64,000 bases of DNA from MPNP01 sp963668325 (GCA_963668325.1 OY764222.1:2728001-2792000); one strand, 5' to 3'; shown: positions 45,822 through 55,966, numbered from the stretch's first letter. Notes: a model not told the origin generated them from the letters alone. Translations and numbers: made by a program.

Positions 45822-47423
45822 TTAGTGGGAGTGCAGGTCAAAACTCAGGGCCATGGCAGGAATATCCACGATCTCGAAACCTTCCTTCCCAAATCTCTCG
45901 CGGTAACCAGGGCTGAAAGACGGGGAAATCAGGAGTCTTTTCAACTCGGCCTTCAGCAACAGCTCAGCACTTTCCTCCTTCTCCTGGCCAGCACTCTTAA
46001 TCAGGCATTCCATAAAGATATCCTGTTTCGTTCTTGTTTCGGTGGGTGAATGGCTCACCTCACTTCGCTTGCAACTCCCTAGCCAGACCACCTTGGGGCC
46101 ATCCCCCATGCTGGTGGCCATAGAATCAATATCGCTATCAAACCTAGGATGCCAGACCCGCGAACCTGACCAGGTAACGCCTTCCTTGGCGGCCAGCCAA
46201 GCTGTTGCGAGTTGCTCTAGGGAATCCCCTTCCAGAGTTTCCATCCGAGCGAGGAATCGTGGACCATCGCTGGGACCTAGCACCGTTCCAGAAACGGATA
46301 CTGCCGGCTGGTCATCCTTGATAGGCACCATTTCCCGGAACACGTTGATTTGAAAAAGGGTGTTCGGGTCTGTAATGTACCATTTGGCCGGCGACTGTTC
46401 GCCGAGCGGCCGGTTCAGTTCAACTAACCCCGTCCAGTCCCTCAGATCATTCATGATTGACAGTTTTTCATTGTACGACCCCAGTTCCTTTGGAATTTGG
46501 TTCAACTTCACTCCTTTCGGTTTGTTTTGACCAATCCAGATTAGCAGAAACCGGTGGTCCTTGGGTAACTCAACCCAAGCCTTGGCATGCCACCGCTCCC
46601 GTCCATCATTAGCCACTACGCCGTGCTCGACCGCCAGCCAAGCTTGGCGCCAGTCTTTGTCATTCTCTATCCCATGCAGATGAGCATATCTGTTTTGCCG
46701 GCAGTAGCGTTCCCAGTGGCGGGGCATCCCACCATAGGCCGTCCAAAGAGTCAGAAACTTGTCAGGGGAGGCCAGGATACCCTGCTCGTCTGCCATTGTC
46801 ATGATGGTTTTGAGGCACCAAGGCTGGAGAAGGACGGTGTCATCTACCCGGCCATGCAGGGGTTGATCAGCGCTGAACATATCATCGAATTTCTGTTGGT
46901 GGGAGCCCATCATCACTAGCTTGCCAGGAAAGTTTTCACGGGATCGGGCAGCCTCATCAATAACCTGTCTGACATCGCCCGGCAACCCTAGCCCCTGGCC
47001 TAGATGAAATTCATCCAGGACCACCACAGCACCGGCCTTCAGCAGGGCTTTCAGCACCTCCATGAAAAACATCCTGTCAGTATCCCATTCTCCCCGGTGT
47101 GATAACAGATTTTGCAAGCGTACCTTTATGTCACCCCCACCGATCCGGCTAGCCTCCTTCATAACACGCGAAGTCAGTTCAACAACAGGGTTCTGATACT
47201 GCACTGGATCGGGCAATTGGTTGATAATGATTGGCCCATCCGTTGGCGCATGTTTTTGCATCTCATAAAGCAACTGAGTCTTGCCCACTCCTCGCTTGCC
47301 ACGAACTCTGAGTGCCTGGAAGAGACGAATGTTCTTCGCCTTGGCAAGGTCCAGCCCGTTCTGGAGGGTGGTGACCTCTTTCTTGCGTCCATAAAATGGC
47401 CATGGTTTCATATAATTCTCCAA
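45822..47423 (-). CDS. AAA/STAND-like ATPase with a C-terminal nuclease-like domain
   Basis: 533 residues. The N-terminal ATPase has Walker A RGKRGVGKTQ (41-50), Walker B AVVVLDEFH (132-140) and a sensor-like VMMGSHQQ. A winged-helix-like middle follows (KLNQIPKELGSYNEKLSIMNDL). The C-terminal ~120 residues resemble the restriction-like domain of archaeal-type ATPases (DUF234): LEQLATAWLAAK, then DSDIDSMA and VVWLGSCKRS as D...xCK. The family is common in archaea and some bacteria and has no settled role; a mobile-element or defence role is often suspected. Codon and base composition look more GC-rich than the flanks, which suggests import. It is single and convergent to olsA. Confidence 0.75.
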   Translation of the reverse strand: MENYMKPWPFYGRKKEVTTLQNGLDLAKAKNIRLFQALRVRGKRGVGKTQLLYEMQKHAPTDGPIIINQLPDPVQYQNPVVELTSRVMKEASRIGGGDIKVRLQNLLSHRGEWDTDRMFFMEVLKALLKAGAVVVLDEFHLGQGLGLPGDVRQVIDEAARSRENFPGKLVMMGSHQQKFDDMFSADQPLHGRVDDTVLLQPWCLKTIMTMADEQGILASPDKFLTLWTAYGGMPRHWERYCRQNRYAHLHGIENDKDWRQAWLAVEHGVVANDGRERWHAKAWVELPKDHRFLLIWIGQNKPKGVKLNQIPKELGSYNEKLSIMNDLRDWTGLVELNRPLGEQSPAKWYITDPNTLFQINVFREMVPIKDDQPAVSVSGTVLGPSDGPRFLARMETLEGDSLEQLATAWLAAKEGVTWSGSRVWHPRFDSDIDSMATSMGDGPKVVWLGSCKRSEVSHSPTETRTKQDIFMECLIKSAGQEKEESAELLLKAELKRLLISPSFSPGYRERFGKEGFEIVDIPAMALSFDLHSH

Positions 47424-47768
47424 GTATTGGATACTTGTCTTTTCAGTTCCAGTTTTGCTTATTAAATTATTTCAGTAGCGATTTCTCACATTATTTCGAC
47501 AGAAGTGAGACAAAAATTTTCAAGAAGCCTTGATTTTATTATCAAAATCCTTTTCCTGATATTATTTTTCTCAGCAGTATATTTAAGCACACAATAATGC
47601 ATCCTATGCCAGGGATTTACCCTACCATCTGGTTCTGAATGTCGCTCTATATGAACACGTTGCTTAACACCATACTTTCAGCCAAATTGTTGTGCCATAG
47701 GCAGAAACAAATTAGGTCAAGCACACCCTGAGTGTAAACAATTGAACATATCCCGTAAATTCAAATGG
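47424..47768. other. Intergenic region between pyrimidine operon end and ATPase gene
   Basis: About 345 AT-rich bases between the end of the permease operon and the start of the ATPase gene. It must carry the ATPase promoter. I see no gene, RNA or clear terminator. Confidence 0.4.
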
Positions 47769-48608
47769 TTACTTTCTGTGTGAAGGATGCCAAAATGTTA
47801 CTTTCTCTTCTCCAAGGGTTACAATCCAAAAGAACAAAGTCCCTACAATAGCTGCCACGACAATTTCTGCCCAAACGACATCAAGGGCTAACCTACCTAC
47901 TTCGGTAGATATTCGGAACCCCATCCCGAGAATTGGCGATCCAAAGAATTCCGCAACAATTGCACCAATCAGTGATAAAGTTGTACAAATCTTCAGGCCA
48001 TTAAAGGCAAAAGGCATGGCAGCAGGGAGTTTTAGTTTCCAGATTTCCTGCCAATAGGTAGCGTTGTAGGTTTTCAGGATATCTCTCTGCATTACTTCTG
48101 TTGATGCCAGACCCTGTACCATATTCACAAGCATTGGGAAAAATACCATAGCAACCACGACAGCTGCCTTGGATTGCCAACCAAAGCCAAACCACATCAC
48201 AAAAATTGGCGCGGTACCAACGATAGGCAAGGCTGCTACAAAATTACCTAGGGGCAGGATGCCCCTTTGAAGAAATGGGTACCGATTTACGACAATAGCA
48301 ACAATTACGGCCGAGCTGCATCCGATCAGATACCCTGATAAAGCACCCTTGAATACTGTTTGTACCAAATCTATCCACAGAATATCCAGGTTATAGGCAA
48401 AGGTTACACCAATAGTACTTGGCGGTGGCAAGATTACTCCAGGTACATCAAAAGCCCTTACCGTACCTTCCCAGATGACCAAAAGCGACAGGCCAAAAAT
48501 TGCTGGGATGGCAACTCTGATACCTCGATTTGGCGGCAATGAGGATAGGTAAACATTCAACCCCCAAGAAAAAATCCAAAATAATAGGATAAAAATAAGG
48601 ATGATCAT
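47769..48608 (-). CDS. ABC transporter permease, SsuC/ThiX type (last gene of pyrimidine operon)
   Basis: 279 residues with about six membrane segments and the BPD_transp_1 EAA-loop region (YNATYWQEIWKLKLPAAMPFAFNGLK). It is paralogous to the permease encoded just upstream, whose stop it overlaps by 4 bases. Two different permeases with one ATPase and one NMT1-type binding protein make a complete importer. The substrate is inferred from the operon to be a pyrimidine or hydantoin-like compound. Confidence 0.87.
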   Translation of the reverse strand: MIILIFILLFWIFSWGLNVYLSSLPPNRGIRVAIPAIFGLSLLVIWEGTVRAFDVPGVILPPPSTIGVTFAYNLDILWIDLVQTVFKGALSGYLIGCSSAVIVAIVVNRYPFLQRGILPLGNFVAALPIVGTAPIFVMWFGFGWQSKAAVVVAMVFFPMLVNMVQGLASTEVMQRDILKTYNATYWQEIWKLKLPAAMPFAFNGLKICTTLSLIGAIVAEFFGSPILGMGFRISTEVGRLALDVVWAEIVVAAIVGTLFFWIVTLGEEKVTFWHPSHRK

Positions 48609-49468
48609 CTAGCCAATCCCATTCTTAACAGGGTATATTTCTGTATCAATCCAATTAAACCAACTAAGATAGCTGCCAATATTGCGGATCCAATCAAGGC
48701 CGACCAGATTTGGACAGTTTGGCCATAGTAACTTCCGGTAAGTAATCTTGCGCCCAATCCTGCCACCGCTCCGGTGGGTAACTCTCCAACAATTGCACCA
48801 ACCAGAGAGGCTGCTACACCTACCTTGAGGGAAGTAAACAAATATGGAAGAGAAATTGGAGCTCTTAGTTTCCAAAAAACCTGGGTCCTTTTGGCCGCAT
48901 AGGTTTTTAACAAGTCCATCTGGGTAGGATCAGGACAACGGAAACCAGCAACCATGCCGACGGAAACAGGAAAGAAACTTAGATAAGCTGATATTATTGC
49001 CTTGGGTACCAAACCCGACAAACCGATGGAATAAAGGACCACAATTATCATGGGAGCAAGTGCCAGTATGGGCACAGTCTGACTGGCAATAATCCAGGGC
49101 ATTACACCATAATCCATGGCTTTGTTGTGAACTATGCCGATAGCCAAAAGTATCCCTAATCCAGTGCCAATCACAAAGCCCAAAAGAGTTGCAGAAAGAG
49201 TTATCCATCCATGATAGACCAAACTTCTCTTGGATGTGACCTTCTTGTTTATGGTGGTATCCCAAAGTTCAAGAATGACCTGATGGGGTGCTGGAAGCAA
49301 TGGCCTCTTCTGGACCATTGTATCCTTGAGGATTTCTGAGAATGAAACTTCGACCCCCGCCCTACTCGCTTGATCCTTGGTCCATGTGGAATTCAACAGG
49401 ACTGAAAATCCATACCAGATCAAAACAATGATAATAGTAACTGTTGCAAGCGGCAGAATGGATTTCAT
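48605..49468 (-). CDS. ABC transporter permease, SsuC/ThiX type
   Basis: About 287 residues, N-terminal membrane anchor followed by five or six more segments, and an EAA loop (LKTYAAKRTQVFWKLRAPISLP). I use the ATG at 49468; a GTG nine bases upstream is also in frame. It begins 27 bases after the ATPase stop. It would pair with the following permease as a heterodimeric channel. Confidence 0.87.
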   Translation of the reverse strand: MKSILPLATVTIIIVLIWYGFSVLLNSTWTKDQASRAGVEVSFSEILKDTMVQKRPLLPAPHQVILELWDTTINKKVTSKRSLVYHGWITLSATLLGFVIGTGLGILLAIGIVHNKAMDYGVMPWIIASQTVPILALAPMIIVVLYSIGLSGLVPKAIISAYLSFFPVSVGMVAGFRCPDPTQMDLLKTYAAKRTQVFWKLRAPISLPYLFTSLKVGVAASLVGAIVGELPTGAVAGLGARLLTGSYYGQTVQIWSALIGSAILAAILVGLIGLIQKYTLLRMGLAR

Positions 49469-49495
49469 AAATAACACCCAGCGGCAATTTTCCCT

Positions 49496-50278
49496 TTATT
49501 CATAAGTATGACTCATTCGCAAGCCCTGCCGGACTCTCTGGGCGATCTCAATGAATTCCGAGCTATCTCTGATATCTAGGGGTCGGTCCCTGGGGAGCGT
49601 GCTCTCAATGACTTCAACAACTTTGCCAGGTCGATTGCTCATGACCACAATTTTTGTTGACAGGTAGACAGCTTCGGGAATCGAATGGGTGACAAAACAG
49701 ATGGTTTTTTCTGTTCTTTTCCAAAGGTCAAGAAGTTGCTCATTCAAATGATCCCGGACGATTTCATCCAAGGCACCGAAAGGTTCATCCATCAGAAGAA
49801 TATCCGCATCAAAGGATAATGCTCGGGCAATTGAGGCTCGTTGCTGCATACCACCAGACAGTTGCCAGGGAAATTTATTCTCAAAGCCTGTCAGGTGGAC
49901 CAGGTTCAAAACCCTGGCTACCCTTTCTTTCATCTCCTCTCTAGCAAATCCCATGACTTCAAGCGGAAGCTTGACATTCCCTGCAATGGTACGCCATGGA
50001 TACAGACTTGCTGCCTGAAAAACATAACCATAGGCTCTTTCCAGCCTTGCCTCCTCGGGTGTCATGCCGTTTACCGAAATTTCCCCTGAAGTGGGGCGAT
50101 CCAATGAAGCGACGATTCGTAAAAAAGTTGTTTTACCACATCCTGAAGGGCCAATCAGGGAAACAAAATCGCCATGATCAATATCAAGATTTACATCTTT
50201 CAGTGCCTCGACAGAACCATCCTTGGTCTGAAAAACCAATCCAAGATTCTGGGCCCTGATTGCTGGCTGTTTATCCAT
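49496..50278 (-). CDS. ABC transporter ATPase, SsuB/TauB type
   Basis: 260 residues, one ABC domain: Walker A GPSGCGKTTFL (residue ~42), signature LSGGMQQRASIARAL, Walker B ILLMDEPFGALDE, H-loop FVTHSIPEA. It belongs to the nitrate/sulfonate/taurine-type group, which also includes pyrimidine and thiamine-precursor importers. It sits between the dihydropyrimidinase gene and the two permeases. Confidence 0.92.
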   Translation of the reverse strand: MDKQPAIRAQNLGLVFQTKDGSVEALKDVNLDIDHGDFVSLIGPSGCGKTTFLRIVASLDRPTSGEISVNGMTPEEARLERAYGYVFQAASLYPWRTIAGNVKLPLEVMGFAREEMKERVARVLNLVHLTGFENKFPWQLSGGMQQRASIARALSFDADILLMDEPFGALDEIVRDHLNEQLLDLWKRTEKTICFVTHSIPEAVYLSTKIVVMSNRPGKVVEVIESTLPRDRPLDIRDSSEFIEIAQRVRQGLRMSHTYE

Positions 50279-50331
50279 TTCGCTGCCCTTTATCCATAGT
50301 GTTCGGCAAACTGAAACAACACATCTTTAGT

Positions 50332-51792
50332 CTAGATACCAGAAGGTATATTCAAAGGATCCCTATCTATTTTCCGCGGAGTATTCAATTCCTTCCACTT
50401 GGAAACAGCAGCATGAGGTGCCGGGAAAGGAGGTCGTGGTATAAATTTACCTCTGCCTGGTTGTGGCTGCGAATTCTGACCCCAGGACCAAATGACTTCA
50501 CCTCTTGAAAGAGTATGTCTTGGTTGGGCTTTTACCTTAAACCCTTCGAAGACATTGTAATCCAGAACGGATTTATGGGCAGTGGAGGTAATTGTTTTTG
50601 AAATTTTGGGATCCCACACAACGATATCCGCGTCTGCTCCCGGAACCAGAGCACCTTTCTTTGGATATATGTTCAGAATTTTAGCAATGTTTGTGGAGGT
50701 AGCTGCGACAAATTCGTTTGGGGTCAGACGACCCTTGTCAACACCTTCAGTCCACAAGACTCCCAACCTTTCTTCCAACCCACCAGTTCCATTGGGAATG
50801 AGGGTGAAATTATCTCGCCCCATATGTTTTTGATCAGTTGTAAAGGCGGCATGGTCAGTGGCTACAACTTGCAGTGAACCTGCGGCAAGGCCATTCCAAA
50901 GACCATCCTGGTGTTCCTTGTTTCTAAATGGAGGTGACATTACTCGACGAGCGGCATGTTCCCAATCTTTGGAAAAATACTCGCTTTCATCCAGAGTAAG
51001 AAACTGGATGAGGGGTTCGCCATAGACGCGCATCCCTTTCTGCCTGGCTCTTCTGATCGCCTCATGGGCCTGCTCACAGGATACATGCACGATATAAAGA
51101 GGTACCGAGGCGGCATCAGCGATCATTATGGCCCGATTGGCAGCTTCGCCTTCAACTTCGGGTGGGCGAGAATAAGCATGTCCCTCCGGTCCGGTAATAC
51201 CCTGTTTCAGATATTTTGCCTGAAGTTCGGCCACAATATCGCCATTTTCGGCGTGGACCATGGGGAGAGCCCCAAGCTCTCGACATCTGTTGAAGGAGGC
51301 ATACATTTCATCATCCTCAATCATCAAGGCTCCTTTGTAAGCCATGAAATGCTTGAAGGAATTCACGCCCATTTCAACGGCATTTCCCATTTCGTTAAAT
51401 ATATTTTCATTCCACCCGGTAATTGCCATGTGATAGCCAATGTCCGAGCAAATCTGAGGTTGGGATTTGCGATGCCACTCATTAATGGCATTTTTTATGG
51501 AACCGTCTTCACCGGGGAGACAAAAATCTATCAGCATAGTTGTTCCACCTACCGCAGCAGCCCAAGTGCCCGATTCAAAAGTTTCAGCAGCTGTTGTTCC
51601 CATGAAGGGCATTTCGAGATGGGTATGTGGATCAATTCCGCCAGGAATTACAAAGGCCCCTTCGGCATCAACATATTCATCCCCTTTAAGATCTTCACCA
51701 ATCTCTTTTATCGTTTCACCCTCAACCAGGATATCCGACTTGAAAGTTCGGTCAGCAGTTATAATAGTTCCGCCCTTGATTACTTTCGACAT
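50332..51792 (-). CDS. hydA: Dihydropyrimidinase / D-hydantoinase
   Basis: Opens the ring of dihydrouracil, dihydrothymine or hydantoins. 486 residues, amidohydrolase TIM barrel: metal site DPHTHLEMPFMG near residue 57, carboxylated Lys in FKHFMAYKG, then MVHAENGD, IVHVSCEQAHEA and the metal Asp in VATDHAAF. Ribosome-binding site GGAG precedes the ATG. It lies between the amidohydrolase and the transport ATPase, as expected for the second step of the reductive pathway. Confidence 0.93.
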   Translation of the reverse strand: MSKVIKGGTIITADRTFKSDILVEGETIKEIGEDLKGDEYVDAEGAFVIPGGIDPHTHLEMPFMGTTAAETFESGTWAAAVGGTTMLIDFCLPGEDGSIKNAINEWHRKSQPQICSDIGYHMAITGWNENIFNEMGNAVEMGVNSFKHFMAYKGALMIEDDEMYASFNRCRELGALPMVHAENGDIVAELQAKYLKQGITGPEGHAYSRPPEVEGEAANRAIMIADAASVPLYIVHVSCEQAHEAIRRARQKGMRVYGEPLIQFLTLDESEYFSKDWEHAARRVMSPPFRNKEHQDGLWNGLAAGSLQVVATDHAAFTTDQKHMGRDNFTLIPNGTGGLEERLGVLWTEGVDKGRLTPNEFVAATSTNIAKILNIYPKKGALVPGADADIVVWDPKISKTITSTAHKSVLDYNVFEGFKVKAQPRHTLSRGEVIWSWGQNSQPQPGRGKFIPRPPFPAPHAAVSKWKELNTPRKIDRDPLNIPSGI

Positions 51793-51834
51793 AACAACTC
51801 CATGCTAAAATTTCTCAAATTTTCCTGATAGTTC

Positions 51835-53085
51835 TCAATTCACTACTATCGCCGTATCGACCACAGCATGAAACAAAACATTGGTTCCCTTGGTAGCCCA
51901 CTCAACAGAAATATCCTCTGCTTCATTATGGGAAAGACCATCTACGCAGGGGCACATAATCATGGCTGTCGGGGCTACTCTGTTTATCCAGCATGCATCA
52001 TGACCAGCTCCCGAAATTATATTTCTGTGGGAATAACCCAAACGTTCCGCTGCATTTCTGATAGCTGATACACAACCTTCATCAAATTTTACTGGATCAA
52101 ACCCACCGACTTTTTCAAAAGAAATTTCCAGCCCCATATCCTGGCAAATCTCTTCCCCGCCCTTACGGAGATGTTTTTCCATATCGGTTATAACATCCAG
52201 TTCGGGTGATCTGAAATCCACAGTAAATACAACCCTCCCAGGTATGACATTACGGCTGTTTGGAAAGACCTCTATATGCCCTGCAGCACCTACAGCATCA
52301 GGCTTGTGACTCCAGGCAATTTCATCAACCAACTGCAGGACCCTGGCCATGCCCAACCCGGCATTTTTTCTCATAGGCATGGGTGTAGATCCAGTGTGAC
52401 TGTCCTTGCCTGTAATTGTTACCTGTGTCCATGAAAGTCCCTGGCCATGAGTAACAACACCAATATCCTTGCCTTCTGCCTCCAGAATGGGGCCCTGTTC
52501 GATGTGTAATTCAAAAAAGGCATGCATTTTCCTTGCGCCAACTTCCTCGTCGCCCTGCCAACCAATTCTAACAAGTTCATCACCGAATCTCTTTCCTTCG
52601 ATGTCTTGTCTGTCATAGGCCCATTCTTCCTCATGCATTCCGGCGAACACCCCGGAAGCCAGCATGGGAGGTGCAAAACGAGTACCTTCTTCGTTGGTCC
52701 AGTTGGTTACCACTATTGGATGTTTTGTTTTGATGTTCAGATCATTTAAAGTTCGGACAATTTCCAGTGCCCCCAAAACTCCGAGTACACCATCATATTT
52801 CCCTCCGGTTGGCTGCGTATCAAGATGAGACCCGACATAGACCGGTAGGGCATCAGGATCTTCTCCCTTTCTGGCGGCAAACATTGTCCCCATTCGATCA
52901 ATCCCAAGTGACATGCCTGCTTGTTCACACCATTTCTTGAATAAATCCCTTCCTTTGGCATCATCATTGGTCAGAGTCTGGCGATTGTTTCCTCCAGCAA
53001 TTCCGGGACCTATTTTTGCCATTTCCATAATTGAATCCCACAATCTTTCGTGGTTTATAAACAAATTACCCATCTGCGAGTTCAT
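51835..53085 (-). CDS. Zn-dependent N-carbamoyl amidohydrolase (beta-ureidopropionase type)
   Basis: 416 residues of the M20/M28-type amidase/hydantoinase-carbamoylase family. Metal-binding motifs: VGSHLDTQPTGGKYDG, NWTNEEGTRF, and ELHIEQGPILE; the C-terminal His lies in GLSHNEAEDISVEW. In this operon it would cleave N-carbamoyl-beta-alanine or N-carbamoyl-beta-aminoisobutyrate, the third step. Allantoate amidohydrolase is the main alternative by sequence, but the context argues for the pyrimidine route. An AAGGA precedes the ATG. Confidence 0.9.
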   Translation of the reverse strand: MNSQMGNLFINHERLWDSIMEMAKIGPGIAGGNNRQTLTNDDAKGRDLFKKWCEQAGMSLGIDRMGTMFAARKGEDPDALPVYVGSHLDTQPTGGKYDGVLGVLGALEIVRTLNDLNIKTKHPIVVTNWTNEEGTRFAPPMLASGVFAGMHEEEWAYDRQDIEGKRFGDELVRIGWQGDEEVGARKMHAFFELHIEQGPILEAEGKDIGVVTHGQGLSWTQVTITGKDSHTGSTPMPMRKNAGLGMARVLQLVDEIAWSHKPDAVGAAGHIEVFPNSRNVIPGRVVFTVDFRSPELDVITDMEKHLRKGGEEICQDMGLEISFEKVGGFDPVKFDEGCVSAIRNAAERLGYSHRNIISGAGHDACWINRVAPTAMIMCPCVDGLSHNEAEDISVEWATKGTNVLFHAVVDTAIVVN

Positions 53086-53186
53086 GATTTTTCCTTAATT
53101 TACCGCGGAAATGAAATTTCTAAGTATATTATTGACCCAAGTTTAAAAAATGGGGTGCACATTCCCCAAGCGTGGTTTGTTACTAC

Positions 53187-54488
53187 TCAATCTGTCTCAC
53201 ATGCAAGAACATTATTGGGATGTTGGGTCCAGTTCAGGTGACTATCTTCAACGGTTTGACCTGTCCTTTCATCAACCATCCCTGGTTGTAGTTCCTCCAT
53301 TGTAATGCACCCTTCCACTGGACAGACATTAACACAAAGATTGCACGCCACGCATTCCTCATCAATAACCTCAAAAGTTCTACCAGAATTAATCACAATT
53401 GCTTGGTGGGAAGTATCTTCACAAACGGCATAACATCTACCACATTTGATGCAAAGATCTTGATCAATTCGGGCTTTGGTCACGTAGTTCAGATTAAGGT
53501 TTTGCCAATCAGTGACATTTCCAACAGCCAAACCCTCAAACTCCTTGATCTCTTGAAATTCCTTTTTATCCATCCATTCCATCAGACCTGATTGTAACTC
53601 ACTGACAATACGAAAGCCAAAGGTCATTGCTGCAGTACAAACCTGGACATTACCTGCGCCTAGCAAGAAAAATTCCGTTGCGTCTCTCCAAGTGGATATT
53701 CCACCAATTCCAGAAATCGGTAGATCGCTGGTTTCGGTATCTCGGGCTATTTCAGCAACCATATTCAGTGCGATTGGTTTTACGGCAGGTCCACAATATC
53801 CTCCATGTGTACCTTTGCCATCAATGGTTGGTTCTGGACTGAAAGTATCAAGATTTACGGAAGTTATGGAGGAAACAGTATTGATCAGTGAAACAGCATC
53901 AGCACCACCTTTTTTGGCAGCCCTGGCCGGATACCTGATATCCGTGATGTTGGGAGTTAACTTAACGATCACTGGCATTCGGGTATTGGCCTTGACCCAA
54001 CGGGTAACCATTTCAATATACTCAGGTACCTGGCCTACAGCCGAACCCATTCCCCTTTCACTCATGCCATGGGGACATCCAAAATTCAACTCAACCCCAT
54101 CGGCATTTGTTTCTTCAACTTGTGGAAGTATCCCTTGCCAGGATCCTTCATCGCAAGGTACCATCAAACTGACAACAACAGCCCGGTCAGGATAGTTACT
54201 TTTAACAGCTTTAATTTCTCGAAGATTTACCCCCAGGGGTCGATCAGTTATCAATTCAATATTATTGAGACCCATCAAACTTCGGTCAGGTCCCCAGACT
54301 GCCCCATATCTTGGGCCATTAACATTAACAATATGGGGGTCTAATCCAAGGGTCTTCCAGACTACTCCACCCCAACCGGCTTCAAAAGCCCTGGCAACAT
54401 TGTATTCTTTGTCCGTAGGAGGGGCAGAAGCTAACCAAAATGGATTGGGAGACTTGATTCCTGCAAATGTTGAGTTCAATGTTGGCAT
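53187..54488 (-). CDS. preA: NAD-dependent dihydropyrimidine dehydrogenase subunit PreA
   Basis: Reduces uracil or thymine to the dihydro form, first step of the pathway, with PreT. 433 residues from ATG 54488, chosen for its GAGGTGG ribosome-binding site. The N-terminal domain is a dihydroorotate-dehydrogenase-like FMN barrel with active-site Cys in NFGCPHGMSERGMGSA. The C-terminus has two 4Fe-4S motifs, CIKCGRCYAVC and CVACNLCVNVCP. It follows preT by ~28 bases. Confidence 0.95.
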   Translation of the reverse strand: MPTLNSTFAGIKSPNPFWLASAPPTDKEYNVARAFEAGWGGVVWKTLGLDPHIVNVNGPRYGAVWGPDRSLMGLNNIELITDRPLGVNLREIKAVKSNYPDRAVVVSLMVPCDEGSWQGILPQVEETNADGVELNFGCPHGMSERGMGSAVGQVPEYIEMVTRWVKANTRMPVIVKLTPNITDIRYPARAAKKGGADAVSLINTVSSITSVNLDTFSPEPTIDGKGTHGGYCGPAVKPIALNMVAEIARDTETSDLPISGIGGISTWRDATEFFLLGAGNVQVCTAAMTFGFRIVSELQSGLMEWMDKKEFQEIKEFEGLAVGNVTDWQNLNLNYVTKARIDQDLCIKCGRCYAVCEDTSHQAIVINSGRTFEVIDEECVACNLCVNVCPVEGCITMEELQPGMVDERTGQTVEDSHLNWTQHPNNVLACETD

Positions 54489-54516
54489 TTTCCACCTCAA
54501 TTTTTGGGGTTTCGAT

Positions 54517-55842
54517 CTAGGTTCTCAGTTGTTCGTGGATATCCTCGGCTGCGTCTCGTCCCTGCGCAACAGCAGTTACGGTTAAATCATCACCACGATT
54601 TGTACAATCTCCTCCAGCCCATACCCCGGGTATGCTAGTTCTTCCTGAAGAGTTAACCACAATTTTACCGCCCTCAATTTCAATTGATCCAAAATCCCAA
54701 TCTAGCTTCTGGCCTATAGCCAGAAATACTTGATCAACAGGAAGTTCAATTTTTTCTTCGGTTGGTTGAATTATTCCATTAACGATTTCTGTTCTTCCCA
54801 GTTGCAATTTCTCTTCTGAACCCTGGCCTGAAATTCCCAAAGGAACAGCATTGGTAATCAACTTTACGCCATTCTTGAGCGCCAAGTTAATTTCATGTTC
54901 TGAAGCGCCCATATCAGAGCGGCTCCGACGATAGGCTATTGTTACATTTTCGGAACCAAGCAGTTTTGACTGAACTCCAGCATCAATGGCCGTCATACCG
55001 CCACCGATTACAACCACATTTTTACCTATTGGGATGGTACCAAAATTGGAGGATAATCGTAATTCTTCTATGAAATTTACTGCTTCAGTAAATTTTTCAG
55101 AATTAATATTCAACCTGTTTACATCCTCTAACCCAGCACCCACAAAAACAACATCAAAATCCTCTGATAGTTTGTTCAAATCTGTTATGCTTGAAACTGG
55201 GCTATTCAAGTGGGTCTTGATTCCCCCAATTTGTAAAAGCCATTCGATTTCTTTCTGGGCAAAATTATTTACGGTCTTGTAGGTAGCGATTCCGGTTTGA
55301 TTCAATCCACCAAGAAAGGCCTTTTTTTCAAATATCTCAACAGTGTGGCCATACATGGCCAGCCGATGGGCACATGCCAAACCTGCCGGTCCGGAACCGA
55401 TAACGGCAATTTTCTTTCCAGTTTCAGGCGCTCTTTGGTATGGATGATTTTCCTCAAGCATTAAAGTGTCAGTAGCATATCGTTGGAGGCGACCAATTTC
55501 GACAGGTTCTCCTTCAGCAGTTTCCCTTACACAGGCTCCTTCACATAGATTTTCTGTAGGACAGGACCTGGCACACATACCTCCCAAAATATTACTGTCA
55601 AAAATGGTTTTGGCTGCTGCTCTCGGAGTGCCTGTTGAAATTTGTCTGATGAAAAGTGGAATGTCTATCCCCGTAGGGCATGCTGTTACACAAGGTGCAT
55701 CATAACAGAAATAACATCGATCAGCCTCAACCAGTGCCTCATGTGAACTTAGTTCCGGGTTAATGTCAGAAAAGTTTGTTTCATATTCGTCTGGGGACAA
55801 CCTGGCCGGAAGGGTTCCGGGAGAATAGATAGAATTATTCAT
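54517..55842 (-). CDS. preT: NAD-dependent dihydropyrimidine dehydrogenase subunit PreT
   Basis: Flavoprotein subunit passing electrons from NAD(P)H to PreA. About 441 residues. N-terminal cysteine-rich region CYFCYDAPCVTACPTGIDIP and CARSCPTENLCEGACV, then FAD motif IAVIGSGPAGLACAHRLA and NAD motif VVIGGGMTAIDAG. Start ATG 55842, after which the reading is typical of the family. It is separated from the upstream binding-protein gene by a hairpin. Confidence 0.93.
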   Translation of the reverse strand: MNNSIYSPGTLPARLSPDEYETNFSDINPELSSHEALVEADRCYFCYDAPCVTACPTGIDIPLFIRQISTGTPRAAAKTIFDSNILGGMCARSCPTENLCEGACVRETAEGEPVEIGRLQRYATDTLMLEENHPYQRAPETGKKIAVIGSGPAGLACAHRLAMYGHTVEIFEKKAFLGGLNQTGIATYKTVNNFAQKEIEWLLQIGGIKTHLNSPVSSITDLNKLSEDFDVVFVGAGLEDVNRLNINSEKFTEAVNFIEELRLSSNFGTIPIGKNVVVIGGGMTAIDAGVQSKLLGSENVTIAYRRSRSDMGASEHEINLALKNGVKLITNAVPLGISGQGSEEKLQLGRTEIVNGIIQPTEEKIELPVDQVFLAIGQKLDWDFGSIEIEGGKIVVNSSGRTSIPGVWAGGDCTNRGDDLTVTAVAQGRDAAEDIHEQLRT

Positions 55843-55925
55843 TACTAAACAACCGATCAAACTGTTTTAAAATTGGACTGGATAGGGGTTACAAAATCCC
55901 CTGCATCCAAGCACGCATACGAATG

Positions 55926-55961
55926 AAAAGGTGACGGAGGACTAATCCACCGCCACCTTTT
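55926..55961 (-). terminator. Hairpin between the binding-protein gene and preT
   Basis: An 8-bp perfect outer stem (AAAAGGTG / CACCTTTT) with further partial pairing inside (CGG/CCG) begins 5 bases after the binding-protein stop on the minus strand. It could act as a partial terminator or mRNA protector that raises binding-protein output above the downstream enzymes, like the hairpin at 32495-32521. Confidence 0.6.
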
Positions 55962-55966
55962 GGTCA

